The position numbers were made by a program, and so were the translations under genes. Below the pieces are notes generated by a model. It had not been told where the DNA came from. It searched no databases and saw only the letters and a program-made list of their open reading frames with translations. Shown here piece by piece: positions 44,785 to 53,391 of a stretch of 64,000 bases of DNA. The stretch spans positions 3,472,001-3,536,000 of the forward strand of contig NZ_JAUSQM010000001.1 in NCBI RefSeq assembly GCF_030811215.1. Reading direction: 5' to 3'. The first letter of the stretch is position 1. The number at the start of each line of letters is the position of its first letter. The DNA is from Nocardioides massiliensis. Lineage in GTDB: Bacteria; Actinomycetota; Actinomycetes; Propionibacteriales; Nocardioidaceae.

Positions 44785-45960
44785 TCATCCGAGGCGTTCG
44801 AGGAGCATCGCCTGTCCTTGTCCGCCGCCAACGCACATCGACTCGATGGCGAGCGTGCCGTCGACCGACTCCAACGCGTTCAGCATCGTCGACAGGATCC
44901 TTAAGCCGGTCATCCCGAACGGGTGGCCGAGGGCGATGGCGCCACCGAAGGGATTCACGCGGTCGTCGAACGGGTCGATCCCGACCTCGCGGCAGACCGG
45001 GATGACTTGTGCCGCGAAGGCCTCGTTGATCTCAAACACGTCGATGTCGGCCATGGTCAGCCCGGCGTCTCTCAACAACTGACGGATCGCCTCGATGGGA
45101 CCGATACCCATGCGGGACGGATCAACGGCAGAAACGGCCGAGCCAAGGATTCGGGCGCGGGGCGCTAAGCCGAGTTCGCTGGCCCGCCCAGCTTCCATGA
45201 CCAGCGCGGCCGCAGCGCCGTCATTGAGCGGGCATGAGTTGCCTGCGGTGACCCGCCCGCCTTCACGGAAGATCGCTTGGAGCTGGGCTAGGGAGTCGAG
45301 GCTCGAGTTGGATCGCGGGCCCTCGTCCGCTCCGACCACGCTCCCGTCGGGAGTCGTTACTGGCGTAATTTCGCGGTCGGTGAATCCTCCGGCCTGCGCC
45401 GCGACCGCGCGCTCCTGGGAGCGCTGGGCGAAACGGTCCATCTCCTCCCGGCTGACAGCGTAGTCATCGGCGACGTTCTCGGCCGTGACCCCCATCGGCG
45501 TGAAGACCGCACCGACCGTCTCACCGTCGGCGTCGGGATCGAGCAGCGGGTGCCGCTGAGCGAGGTGGTGACCGTGTCCCACCCGGGAGACGGACTCAAC
45601 CCCCACGACTGCGATCACCTCACTTTCACCTACTGCAACAGCATGGCCCGCACCGCGCAACGCCTGCAGGGACGAGCCACATAGCCTCGTGACAGTCTGC
45701 CCCGGCACACTGTGAGGCAGGCCGGCCAGAAGGGCGATGTTCCGGCCGACGTTGTATCCCTGCTCGCCCCAGGGAAAGCCGCAACCTGTGATGACGTCCG
45801 CGACGTCGGCGTCATTCACCTCCGGGTGCCGGTCGAGTAGATCGCGCAAAACTCCTGCGGCGAGGTCGTCGGGACGCATGTCCTTCAAGGCGCCCCTATG
45901 CGCACGCCCCACCGGAGTACGCAGAACGTCCACGATTACGGCGTCGCGTAGGGCGTGCAT
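44785..45960 (-). CDS. Acetyl-CoA acetyltransferase (thiolase)
   Basis: A 391-residue degradative-type thiolase that splits 3-oxoacyl-CoA with CoA. The active-site residues are all present: TRLCGSSLQA (nucleophilic Cys near residue 90), NEAFAAQ, GHPFGMTG and CVGGGQG. It is the last gene of the eight-gene minus-strand operon 53296-44785. Its start overlaps the stop of the enoyl-CoA hydratase gene by one base (TGATG). Confidence 0.92.
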   Translation of the reverse strand: MHALRDAVIVDVLRTPVGRAHRGALKDMRPDDLAAGVLRDLLDRHPEVNDADVADVITGCGFPWGEQGYNVGRNIALLAGLPHSVPGQTVTRLCGSSLQALRGAGHAVAVGESEVIAVVGVESVSRVGHGHHLAQRHPLLDPDADGETVGAVFTPMGVTAENVADDYAVSREEMDRFAQRSQERAVAAQAGGFTDREITPVTTPDGSVVGADEGPRSNSSLDSLAQLQAIFREGGRVTAGNSCPLNDGAAAALVMEAGRASELGLAPRARILGSAVSAVDPSRMGIGPIEAIRQLLRDAGLTMADIDVFEINEAFAAQVIPVCREVGIDPFDDRVNPFGGAIALGHPFGMTGLRILSTMLNALESVDGTLAIESMCVGGGQGQAMLLERLG

Positions 45961-46781
45961 CAGCGGCCGTCTCCGCGTGAGGCGAACTGGTCGACAAACG
46001 ACTGCACCCCGCGAGCGAAGTTGCCCCTGCGCAAGGCGTCCCAGTGCAGCGCCCGGTCGAACTCAAGTGCTTCGTACAGCGGCAGTTCAGCGCCGGTCAG
46101 GACCGCGCGCTTGGCCGCCGACACACCCGTTCGGCCCGCCTTGGCGGCCACCGCCGCTGCGAACGACTCGGCGGCCGCAAGCAACTCATCAGGATGCGCA
46201 ATACGGTCCACCAGCCCGATCGCGTACGCCTCTTGAGGAGAAACCGGCTTCGCATCCAACACGAAAAGGAGCGCCCTGCTCGGCGTCAGCAGCCGAGCGA
46301 GGAACTGGACACCACCGCCGCCGCTGGGCATGGCACCGAAAAGATCCATCTCCGGCACCCCGATCTTGATCCTGTCGTTGTCGGCGGCGTACCGCAGATC
46401 GCAGGCCACGGCCAGCTCCAAGCCACCAGCCAGAGTGTGTCCGTTGAGGGCAGCGATGAACAGCACCTGGCTACGCCGCATCCGTTCACACAGTGCCCGA
46501 AACCGGTCCATGGTCCGGACGAACTCCTCAATGAGCCCATCGATCCCGACCTGTTGCGCCTGTTCGGCCATCCAGGTGGCGTCGGCACCGGCCGAGAACA
46601 CCGACAACCCACTGCTCAGCACGACGACCGCCACGGACTCGTCCGCTTGCGTGGCACTGAGCTGGGCATCAAGGGCGTTCAGCAGGTCCGGGGACAGTGC
46701 GTTGACCGGCGCGTTCGTCAGCGTCCACCGCTCGAACCCATCCCCGCGGTGGACCTCCAGCGGTGTGGTATCGGTGTTCAC
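45960..46781 (-). CDS. Enoyl-CoA hydratase/isomerase family protein
   Basis: A 273-residue crotonase-fold protein. The oxyanion-hole segments FSAGADATWM and ALNGHTLAGGLELAVACDLR are clear; the usual PxxGGTQRL is here MPSGGGGVQFLARLL. It may hydrate an enoyl-CoA or perform a related crotonase reaction. A GTG start overlapping the ligase stop by four bases (GTGA) is preferred to a 28-codon-longer frame. It lies between the CoA ligase and the thiolase, so it belongs to side-chain degradation. Confidence 0.88.
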   Translation of the reverse strand: MNTDTTPLEVHRGDGFERWTLTNAPVNALSPDLLNALDAQLSATQADESVAVVVLSSGLSVFSAGADATWMAEQAQQVGIDGLIEEFVRTMDRFRALCERMRRSQVLFIAALNGHTLAGGLELAVACDLRYAADNDRIKIGVPEMDLFGAMPSGGGGVQFLARLLTPSRALLFVLDAKPVSPQEAYAIGLVDRIAHPDELLAAAESFAAAVAAKAGRTGVSAAKRAVLTGAELPLYEALEFDRALHWDALRRGNFARGVQSFVDQFASRGDGR

Positions 46782-48508
46782 CGAATTCCTCCCAGGTGAT
46801 TGGGGGTGGAGGTGGCGCCCTCCATGGTCGGCATCGGCGCCGCGTCGGCCGTCCCGGAAGCCCAAGTCTTGAGCACCTTCCCTTGGACCTTGCCAACGGC
46901 GTCACGTGGCAGCTCGGGTACGAAGTGGACCTGTCGCGGGTACTTGTACGGTGACAGCCGCTCTCGGACGAAGGACTGCAGCTCTGAGGCGAGGGCGTCG
47001 TCGGCCGTCACCCCGTCCTGTACCGAGACGAACGCCACCACGATCTCCTGCCGTAGCGGGTCTGGCGCACCCACGACGGCGACCTCACGGACGGCCGGAT
47101 GGTCTCCGAGTGTCAGTTCTACCTCCGTCGGGGCGACCTTGTAGCCCGCGGTGCTGATCAGGTAGTCGGTGCGACCCAGGTATGTCGCGTTGCCGGTGTC
47201 GTCGAACTCGATCAGGTCGTCACACAGAGACCACCCGTCGATGACGTCGCGGCGTTGCAGCTCCGGGCGGTTCCAGTAGGTCAGGCCGGTGAGACCCCGG
47301 ACCGCCATCTGCCCCGGCCCGGACTCGATGGGTTCGACACGGCCCTCGGTCTGACGCACGACTCTGACCTCGTAGCCGGGGAGTGCGCGGCCGAGGGAAC
47401 CCGGCGGGAAGACTTCACCGTGTCGTGGGGTCAGTGGCCAGGTCGCGAAGGCGGTGCTGCCGTAGTTGTTGATCAGCTCAAGGCCACGTTCAAGCCAGCG
47501 GCGGCGTACGTCCGTTGCCGACGCCGACTGCCACATCGCGTATGCCCGGTGCAACGAGGGCAGCTCCATGGACCTCTCGTCGAGCACGTCTGCCATCCGG
47601 ACCCACGTGGCGGTGATCGCGGTGAAGACGTTGATCTCGTAGTCGTTGATGGCCTCCACGATTCGCCGTGGGTCTCGGAATTCTTCGATGAGCACGGCGG
47701 TTGCGCCGTGCAGCAGTGTGAAGTTGGTGTGGTAGATGAAGCCGAGCGCGTGGCCGGCTGGTGCTGCAGCAGCCCACCGCTGGCCGGGACCGGCGCCGGT
47801 GACCTCCGCGAGAGCGTAGCCGCCCAGCAGGAACCGCCGGTGAGTGTGGTAACAGCCCTTCGGTTGACCGGTAGTGCCTCCGGTGTGCCAGATGACGGCA
47901 ACGCCGTCGCTCGGGGTCCGGGGCAGGGACACCCCCTCGGCGTCCGCATCCTTACTCAGCGACCGCAGGTCCCGGTAGGAGGAGTCCTTTAGCGGGGTCT
48001 CGCCGAACACGAGGACCTCCTCAACATCGGTCCCCGCGACGGCCTCGGCGACGCCAGCGGCGATCTCGGAACCACCGACCACCACCAGCAGGCGTGCGCC
48101 GGTGTCCTCGACGAAGAAACGCAGCTCGTCTGGACGCGACTGCACAGGCGTCGGAACGACGACCGCTCCGGCCTTCCAGGCGGCCAGCATGGCGACGATG
48201 AGCTCGGGCACGTTCGGGCCCCGGAAGGCGATGCGGTCGCCGGTCTGCACGCCGCGGTGAACAAGACCCTCCGCGAGCCGGGTGCTCACGTCGGCCACCT
48301 CGCGATAACTGTAGGAGCGTCCGGACTCGGCGTGGACCAGCGCAACCGCGTCGCCATGACCGGCCTCGACCTGCGCATCGCTCAGTGCCCATCCGGTGCT
48401 GGACCAATCGCCCACGCGCGGATCGTCCGAGCTGGTGTACTCCGGCTGTTCGTCCGGTGGCACCAGGCAGTGTGCCGGGATGGTGGAATCGGGGTAGGTG
48501 TCTTTCAT
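46778..48508 (-). CDS. Acyl-CoA ligase / AMP-dependent synthetase
   Basis: A 576-residue ANL-superfamily enzyme that activates a carboxylic acid with ATP and CoA. The P-loop-like HTGGTTGQPKGCYHTH, the NNYGSTAFA A5-like motif, TDYLISTAGYKVAPTEVE and the C-terminal PRDAVGKVQGKVLK (catalytic Lys) are all visible. The group resembles benzoate/2-aminobenzoate-CoA ligases (inference). The ATG overlaps the stop of the flavin monooxygenase gene (ATGA), so a 55-codon N-terminal extension in the same frame is rejected. Confidence 0.92.
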   Translation of the reverse strand: MKDTYPDSTIPAHCLVPPDEQPEYTSSDDPRVGDWSSTGWALSDAQVEAGHGDAVALVHAESGRSYSYREVADVSTRLAEGLVHRGVQTGDRIAFRGPNVPELIVAMLAAWKAGAVVVPTPVQSRPDELRFFVEDTGARLLVVVGGSEIAAGVAEAVAGTDVEEVLVFGETPLKDSSYRDLRSLSKDADAEGVSLPRTPSDGVAVIWHTGGTTGQPKGCYHTHRRFLLGGYALAEVTGAGPGQRWAAAAPAGHALGFIYHTNFTLLHGATAVLIEEFRDPRRIVEAINDYEINVFTAITATWVRMADVLDERSMELPSLHRAYAMWQSASATDVRRRWLERGLELINNYGSTAFATWPLTPRHGEVFPPGSLGRALPGYEVRVVRQTEGRVEPIESGPGQMAVRGLTGLTYWNRPELQRRDVIDGWSLCDDLIEFDDTGNATYLGRTDYLISTAGYKVAPTEVELTLGDHPAVREVAVVGAPDPLRQEIVVAFVSVQDGVTADDALASELQSFVRERLSPYKYPRQVHFVPELPRDAVGKVQGKVLKTWASGTADAAPMPTMEGATSTPNHLGGIR

Positions 48509-50076
48509 CGCGACATCCTTGAGCTCGTGGTCGCCACCTGGTCTGGCTCCGCATCTCCTCCGAGTAGATCGCGAACCCGGGCGGTGAACTGGTCGAGAGA
48601 TCCCGGGGCCGCCCCGAGGACGTAGCGGTCGGGCCGGAGTATGGCCACGTCGGCTCCCTGGGCATCGAGCCATTCAACCAGGGAGGGGTCCGGGTCCGGG
48701 AGGTCTGCAACCGTTGTAACCCATGCGCCGACGACCTCCTTCCACCAGGCCGCGGTAGAGCCTAGAGCGGTGTCGTCCCGGGCGAGTACGAGGAACCGCT
48801 GGCCCACCGCGTCGTCGAGGGGCACGCCGGCAACGGGAGGCTGACCGAACAGGCCGCCCCCGCCCTCCAGCACCAGTGGCCCCGGCAGCAGCGGGGGCAG
48901 TCCGAACAGCAGTGACCGGTGATCCGATCGGATCGCGGCGTCACGCTCCTGCGCCGCCTGCGGGTCGATCGTGCCTACGATGGCACCGTAGTCGATGGCG
49001 CGCTTCACAACCTCTCGTACGTGGGGGCTGCGCTCCGTCTCATAGGTGTCGAGGAGCGCCTCGGGAGCGCCCTCGAGGACTCGGTGTAGCTTCCATGCCA
49101 AGTTGGTGGCATCCCGGAACCCCGAGCACATGCCCTGCCCGAGAAAAGGCGGCATCTGGTGCGCCGCGTCCCCAGCGAGCAGGATCCGGCCAGAACGCCA
49201 CCTCTGTGCGATGAGGCCATGGAAGGTGTACACCGCCGCACGTTCGACGGTGACCGGCTGGTCACCGATGAGCTTGCGCAGCACCTCGTCCACACGCTCG
49301 GGGCGCTGCATCGTAGCCGCTTCCTCACCGGGAAGGAGCATAAACTCGATCCGGTGCCGCCGACCCGGCATCGGGATGATCACGTGCGGGCGCGCGGGGT
49401 CACACACGTACACAGCCTGCGGAGGCAGGCCCGCGTGGTCCTCGCCCAGCAAGAGGTCCACGACGAGCCACTGCTCGTGAAATCCCAGGTCCTCGAGTGC
49501 CAGGTCGAGCATCTCGCGGACGGGACTGGTGGCGCCGTCGCAGCCGACGACGTAACGGGCGTTGACCTCGACAGGGGACCCGTTCCCTCGCTTGGCTGCC
49601 CGAAGGGTGACCCAGTCGAGCTGCTGCGCGACGTCCACGACCTCAGCCTCGAGGTGGACGTCCACGTTGGGCAGCGCCGTGACGGCCGCTCGCAGCGCAC
49701 GGTCGAAGCCGGGTTGGTGGAAGTACACGCTCGTCGGCACTCCGGACCATGTCGGCTGGTCGCCGGGGAGCCGCATCAACACGTCACCGTCGGCGGCGAG
49801 GAACTCGATCCCGGGGTTGGGGATCGTGGAAGGGAGCAACTCTGCCAGGCATCCAAGTTCCTGGACCGCCCGCAGGCCGGTGTGATCGATGTGCGCCGCG
49901 CGGGGAAGCGGAAAGACCTCCAGGTCGCGCTCCAGCACGATCACGTCGACCCCGCGGCGGCCCAGTAGGCCGGCGAGTATCGCGCCCACCGGGCCCATCC
50001 CCACGATGGCCACGTCGAAGAGACGGCCTGGATCGGAAGGACCCCGTCCGAGGACCGGACTTTGTTCTGATTTCAT
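48505..50076 (-). CDS. FAD-dependent aromatic hydroxylase (MhpA-like)
   Basis: A 523-residue class A flavoprotein monooxygenase. It has an N-terminal dinucleotide fold VAIVGMGPVGAILAGLLGRR with the FAD Glu at ERDLEVF, the YVVGCDGATSPVRE motif, and GDAAHQMPPFLGQGMCSGF for FAD binding. Proteins of this type hydroxylate phenolic rings, for example 3-(3-hydroxyphenyl)propionate. GGAGGAG six bases before the ATG decides the start; eleven upstream codons are excluded. It sits inside an operon of CoA-thioester enzymes, between an SCP-x-like thiolase and a CoA ligase. Confidence 0.9.
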   Translation of the reverse strand: MKSEQSPVLGRGPSDPGRLFDVAIVGMGPVGAILAGLLGRRGVDVIVLERDLEVFPLPRAAHIDHTGLRAVQELGCLAELLPSTIPNPGIEFLAADGDVLMRLPGDQPTWSGVPTSVYFHQPGFDRALRAAVTALPNVDVHLEAEVVDVAQQLDWVTLRAAKRGNGSPVEVNARYVVGCDGATSPVREMLDLALEDLGFHEQWLVVDLLLGEDHAGLPPQAVYVCDPARPHVIIPMPGRRHRIEFMLLPGEEAATMQRPERVDEVLRKLIGDQPVTVERAAVYTFHGLIAQRWRSGRILLAGDAAHQMPPFLGQGMCSGFRDATNLAWKLHRVLEGAPEALLDTYETERSPHVREVVKRAIDYGAIVGTIDPQAAQERDAAIRSDHRSLLFGLPPLLPGPLVLEGGGGLFGQPPVAGVPLDDAVGQRFLVLARDDTALGSTAAWWKEVVGAWVTTVADLPDPDPSLVEWLDAQGADVAILRPDRYVLGAAPGSLDQFTARVRDLLGGDAEPDQVATTSSRMSR

Positions 50077-50101
50077 GTCGGTCTCCTCCAGAAGGGGGCG
50101 T

Positions 50102-51289
50102 TCAGTCATCGCTCGGGTCGCTTCCGAGCACGGTCACCGCGACGGCGGCCGTATCGCCGCCCGCGAAACCGCCGGCACTCTCCGCCAGGCCGATGCGTAC
50201 ATCTGGGACCTGTCGATCGCCTGCCTCGCCACGAATCTGGTGCCCCAGCTCGATCACCTGCGCGAGCCCGGTGGCGGCGACGGGATGCCCTCGCGACTCG
50301 AGGCCACCGCTGGTGTTGACCGGCAGTCGGCCCCCGAGCGACGTGACCTCCTCGGCGACCAATCGATCACCGGTTCCCCGCTCGCAGAACCCCAGCTCTT
50401 CATAGGCAAGGAGCTCGTTGAACGAGACGGAGTCATGAACCTCGGCGACATCGACCTCTCCCGGTGTAATCCCCGCCTCCGTATATGCCCGCGTAGCCAC
50501 CTCGCGGATCGCCGCACCCGGTCCTTCCGCGCTGGCCATGCCCACCACGGAACCGCGGATCCACACCGGCTTGTGCTCCGGGCGCACCGAAGCTGCCGAG
50601 GTGACAACCACGGCAGAGGCACCGTCGCTGATCGGAGCGCACATGAACGCGGTGATCGGATCGGCGATGACCTTGGAGGCCAGCACGTCCTCGACGGTCA
50701 CCGGGTCGGTGTACTGGGCCATCGGGTTGAAGCTGGCGTGCCGGCGGTTCTTGACCGCGATTGCGGCGAGCACGTCGCCCGACAGCCCGTGGGCGTCGGC
50801 GTACGCTCGTAGCCGCGGAGGATAGACGGCCGATACGAACACACTCTCGCGTGAGGCGTCGATGCCAGCGCCGGCCACGAAATCGATGTCCGCAGCACCG
50901 TTCAGCGCCATGTATGTCGCCTCCCGGCTGCTGCCGACCAGCTTCTCCACGCCCAGCACGAGCACCGTCTTCGCCGCGCCCGCACGGACGGCGTGCACCG
51001 CAAGGTTGAGAGCGCTAGACGAACCTGCGCAGGCATTGTCGATGTTGTAGACAGGGATCCCGGAAAACCCGTTCGCCCGCAGCACGGTCTGGCCCACGAC
51101 ACTGACCTGACCGGTGATGATCGAGGCCATAGCGTTGGCGACGAACGCCATCTCAATGTCCTCAGTCTCCAGGTGCGCGTCGGCCAGAGCCGCGCGCACC
51201 GCCTCGCCCCCGAGATCCTTCAGCGACCGGTCAGGGAACCGCCCGAAGCGGGTCATGCCCAGGCCGACAACGGCCACGCTCGCGTTCAT
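50102..51289 (-). CDS. SCP-x-like thiolase family protein
   Basis: A 395-residue thiolase-fold protein of the lipid-transfer/SCP-x group. The nucleophile is in NIDNACAGSSSALN (near residue 86), and SRGHPVAATGLAQV supplies the catalytic His. Members of this group cleave branched or bulky 3-oxoacyl-CoAs in sterol and aryl-alkanoate degradation, often with a DUF35 partner; none is seen here. The start overlaps the upstream hydrolase stop (ATGA). Confidence 0.87.
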   Translation of the reverse strand: MNASVAVVGLGMTRFGRFPDRSLKDLGGEAVRAALADAHLETEDIEMAFVANAMASIITGQVSVVGQTVLRANGFSGIPVYNIDNACAGSSSALNLAVHAVRAGAAKTVLVLGVEKLVGSSREATYMALNGAADIDFVAGAGIDASRESVFVSAVYPPRLRAYADAHGLSGDVLAAIAVKNRRHASFNPMAQYTDPVTVEDVLASKVIADPITAFMCAPISDGASAVVVTSAASVRPEHKPVWIRGSVVGMASAEGPGAAIREVATRAYTEAGITPGEVDVAEVHDSVSFNELLAYEELGFCERGTGDRLVAEEVTSLGGRLPVNTSGGLESRGHPVAATGLAQVIELGHQIRGEAGDRQVPDVRIGLAESAGGFAGGDTAAVAVTVLGSDPSDD

Positions 51290-52083
51290 CGGGCACCCGC
51301 CGTGTTGAGGTTCCGCTCAAAGCGCAGCACTGCCTCGTGCAGCGGGCCCCGCTGGTCCAGGACGACGAGATGACCACAGTCAGGGAGCACCTCGAGGTCA
51401 CCTCGCGGGGCCGACTTGGCGCAGGCACGGGCGACGTCCACAGCGATGACATCGTCATCCTCGCCGTGCACGAACAGCACCGGCACGCCGACTGCAGAAC
51501 ACACCGGCTCGGGGGCGAACTCTCCCAGCACGCTGACGCCCTGCAGTGCCGACCGCAAAGGCGTGCCGCCAAACGTCCGTTCAATCCAGGCCAACGTCGC
51601 CTCGCTCTGCGGCTGCCGACAGAGCACGGCCGCCGACCGCCGAGCGAAGTCCGGCCAGTCGCGCCGCATGGACCTTGCCATCCGCTCGGCCGGGAACACG
51701 GTGGAGCTCGGGACACCGACGGCCACGATGCCGGCGATGCGAGAGTCCTCCCGGGCCGCGAGACTCAGCCCCACGGCTGCCCCGAAGGCGAAGCCCACAA
51801 TCAGCACGTCAGTCAGGTCCAGTTCTTCCAGCAGCGCGGCAACCGCGCCGACATGGGCCTCCATGTCGTAAGGCTCGGCCACCGCATCTGACCGACCGAA
51901 GCCCGGCAGATCGGGGATCACAACCTCGTGGTCGTTGACGAGCAGCTCCTCCTCGTAGGCCCACAGCGAACCGTCGAGGCACCACCCGTGCAGGAGCAAC
52001 ACCGGTCGACCACAACCCCGGCGGACATAAGACATGCCTCGTGCCGTCTCGGCACGGGTCATGTCGGAACTGGGGACTCTCAC
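51286..52083 (-). CDS. Alpha/beta-hydrolase-fold protein without the nucleophilic serine
   Basis: A 265-residue alpha/beta-hydrolase-fold protein. The oxyanion-hole region LLLHGWCLDGSLW, the Asp-bearing HGEDDDVIAVD and the catalytic-His DCGHLVVLD are conserved, but the nucleophile elbow reads GFAFG, so Ala99 stands where Ser is expected. It could be an inactive homologue or an enzyme using another mechanism. The GTG start overlaps the SDR stop (GTGA), and its stop overlaps the thiolase start. The frame is intact within a tightly packed operon, which argues against decay. Confidence 0.82.
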   Translation of the reverse strand: MRVPSSDMTRAETARGMSYVRRGCGRPVLLLHGWCLDGSLWAYEEELLVNDHEVVIPDLPGFGRSDAVAEPYDMEAHVGAVAALLEELDLTDVLIVGFAFGAAVGLSLAAREDSRIAGIVAVGVPSSTVFPAERMARSMRRDWPDFARRSAAVLCRQPQSEATLAWIERTFGGTPLRSALQGVSVLGEFAPEPVCSAVGVPVLFVHGEDDDVIAVDVARACAKSAPRGDLEVLPDCGHLVVLDQRGPLHEAVLRFERNLNTAGAR

Positions 52084-52829
52084 ATGAACCTCCCACCGGT
52101 GACCTCGAGTACGGCACCGGTCATATAGCTGGACAGATCGCTGGCGAGGAACAGCACGACGGTTGCGACCTCGCGGGGGTCAGCGGCGCGACCGAGGGGA
52201 ACCTCGGCGAGCTTCTGCTGAAGAATGTCATTGCGCAGCCCCGACGTCATTGGGGTGTCGACAAGGCCGGGCTGGACCGCATTGACGCGAACGCCACGGT
52301 GCGCGAGCTCCTTGGCGGCGGCCTTGGTGAACCCCACGACACCGGCCTTGGCCGCCGAGTAGTTGGTCTGTCCGACGAGGCCGACCTTGCCGGAAATGGA
52401 CGAGATATTGACAATCGAGCCGCTGCCCTGCTCGCGCATGACAGCGGCACCCGCCTGGGTGACCAACATCATCCCTTGAAGATTGACCTCGAACACAGCC
52501 TGCCACGCCTCCAGGGTCATGTGGCGCAAGGTGGCGTCGCGGGTAATGCCGGCGTTATTGACGACGACGTCCAGGCTCCCCCACTGCTCGACGGCGGCAC
52601 CCACAGCGGCTTCGGCATCGACCTGGGACCGGACATCCACGGCCAGCCCTAAGGCGGTGTCGGCTGCGTGCTTCGCGTTGATAACGTCGGCAGCGGCCTG
52701 GGCCTCCTCGCCGTCGATGTCCGCGACCAGGACCCTCGCGCCCGCGTCTGCGAGGCACTCGGCGGTGGCCCGACCGATCCCTTGCGCGGCGCCGGTCACG
52801 AGCGCGACCTTGCCGGCCAGCAGGCTCAT
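52080..52829 (-). CDS. Short-chain dehydrogenase/reductase, FabG-like
   Basis: A 249-residue classical SDR with VTGAAQGIGRA (residues 9-19), NNAGITRD, and the catalytic Ser with NYSAAKAG (Tyr and Lys). It probably oxidises a 3-hydroxyacyl-CoA or reduces the ketone. The ATG overlaps the MaoC stop (ATGA), so a ten-residue-longer frame is rejected. Confidence 0.9.
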   Translation of the reverse strand: MSLLAGKVALVTGAAQGIGRATAECLADAGARVLVADIDGEEAQAAADVINAKHAADTALGLAVDVRSQVDAEAAVGAAVEQWGSLDVVVNNAGITRDATLRHMTLEAWQAVFEVNLQGMMLVTQAGAAVMREQGSGSIVNISSISGKVGLVGQTNYSAAKAGVVGFTKAAAKELAHRGVRVNAVQPGLVDTPMTSGLRNDILQQKLAEVPLGRAADPREVATVVLFLASDLSSYMTGAVLEVTGGRFM

Positions 52830-53296
52830 GACACGTTCTCCGCCGACTGAGGTCCGCATCGGATCATCAACCCGATGTGGCCACTCTGAACCACCTCGCC
52901 GCGCTGGTTGATGATCCGGAAAAGCCGGTCGACGATCCCGCGGTCCCCCCCGCTGGTCAACCTCTTACCAGCGATCTCTACCGTCGCGTGCAACGTGTCC
53001 CCCACAAACACCGGCTTCTCGAACCGCCAGTCGGTGATGTCGAGCATCGCCATCGCCGACCCGGAGAACAGTCCGCTTCTGTCGAGCAAGCCCGTCATCA
53101 TCACGACGCTGAACAGGCCGTACACGACTGGGCGCCCGTAAATGGTCCCCTTGGTGAACTCCTGATCGGTGTGAATCGGGTTCCAGTCCCCAGACAGCAT
53201 CGCGAAGTTGACCAGATCTGTCTCGGTGACCGTCCTAGCCGGCAACGTGAAGACCTGTCCCGGCTCGAGATCGTCGTAGTAGAGAGGCACCCCCAC
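52826..53296 (-). CDS. MaoC family dehydratase/hydratase
   Basis: A 156-residue hot-dog-fold protein. LSGDWNPIHTDQEF carries the R-hydratase Asp/His signature (D-x3-(P)-x-H). It probably hydrates an enoyl-CoA or dehydrates the product for the next SDR. It is the first gene of the eight-gene operon. The GTG start (or the GTG two codons later) lies only a few bases from a candidate -10, so the transcript may be leaderless. Confidence 0.85.
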   Translation of the reverse strand: MGVPLYYDDLEPGQVFTLPARTVTETDLVNFAMLSGDWNPIHTDQEFTKGTIYGRPVVYGLFSVVMMTGLLDRSGLFSGSAMAMLDITDWRFEKPVFVGDTLHATVEIAGKRLTSGGDRGIVDRLFRIINQRGEVVQSGHIGLMIRCGPQSAENVS

Positions 53297-53298
53297 AT

Positions 53299-53326
53299 AT
53301 TACATACGACTGAATTCATGAGTCAA
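53299..53326 (-). promoter_or_regulatory. Candidate promoter of the MaoC-to-thiolase operon
   Basis: On the minus strand TTGACT (53326-53321) is followed after 16 bp by TGTAAT (53304-53299). The interval contains GACT-N9-AGTC-like symmetry centred on an EcoRI-like GAATTC, which may be an operator for the PaaX-type regulator encoded upstream. Only three bases separate the -10 from the annotated GTG. Confidence 0.4.
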
Positions 53327-53391
53327 CTGTTGGGCGATCACGAGACGCGACGATCGCGAAACGACCTGTCACCGATCGGCAGCCCCCACGA

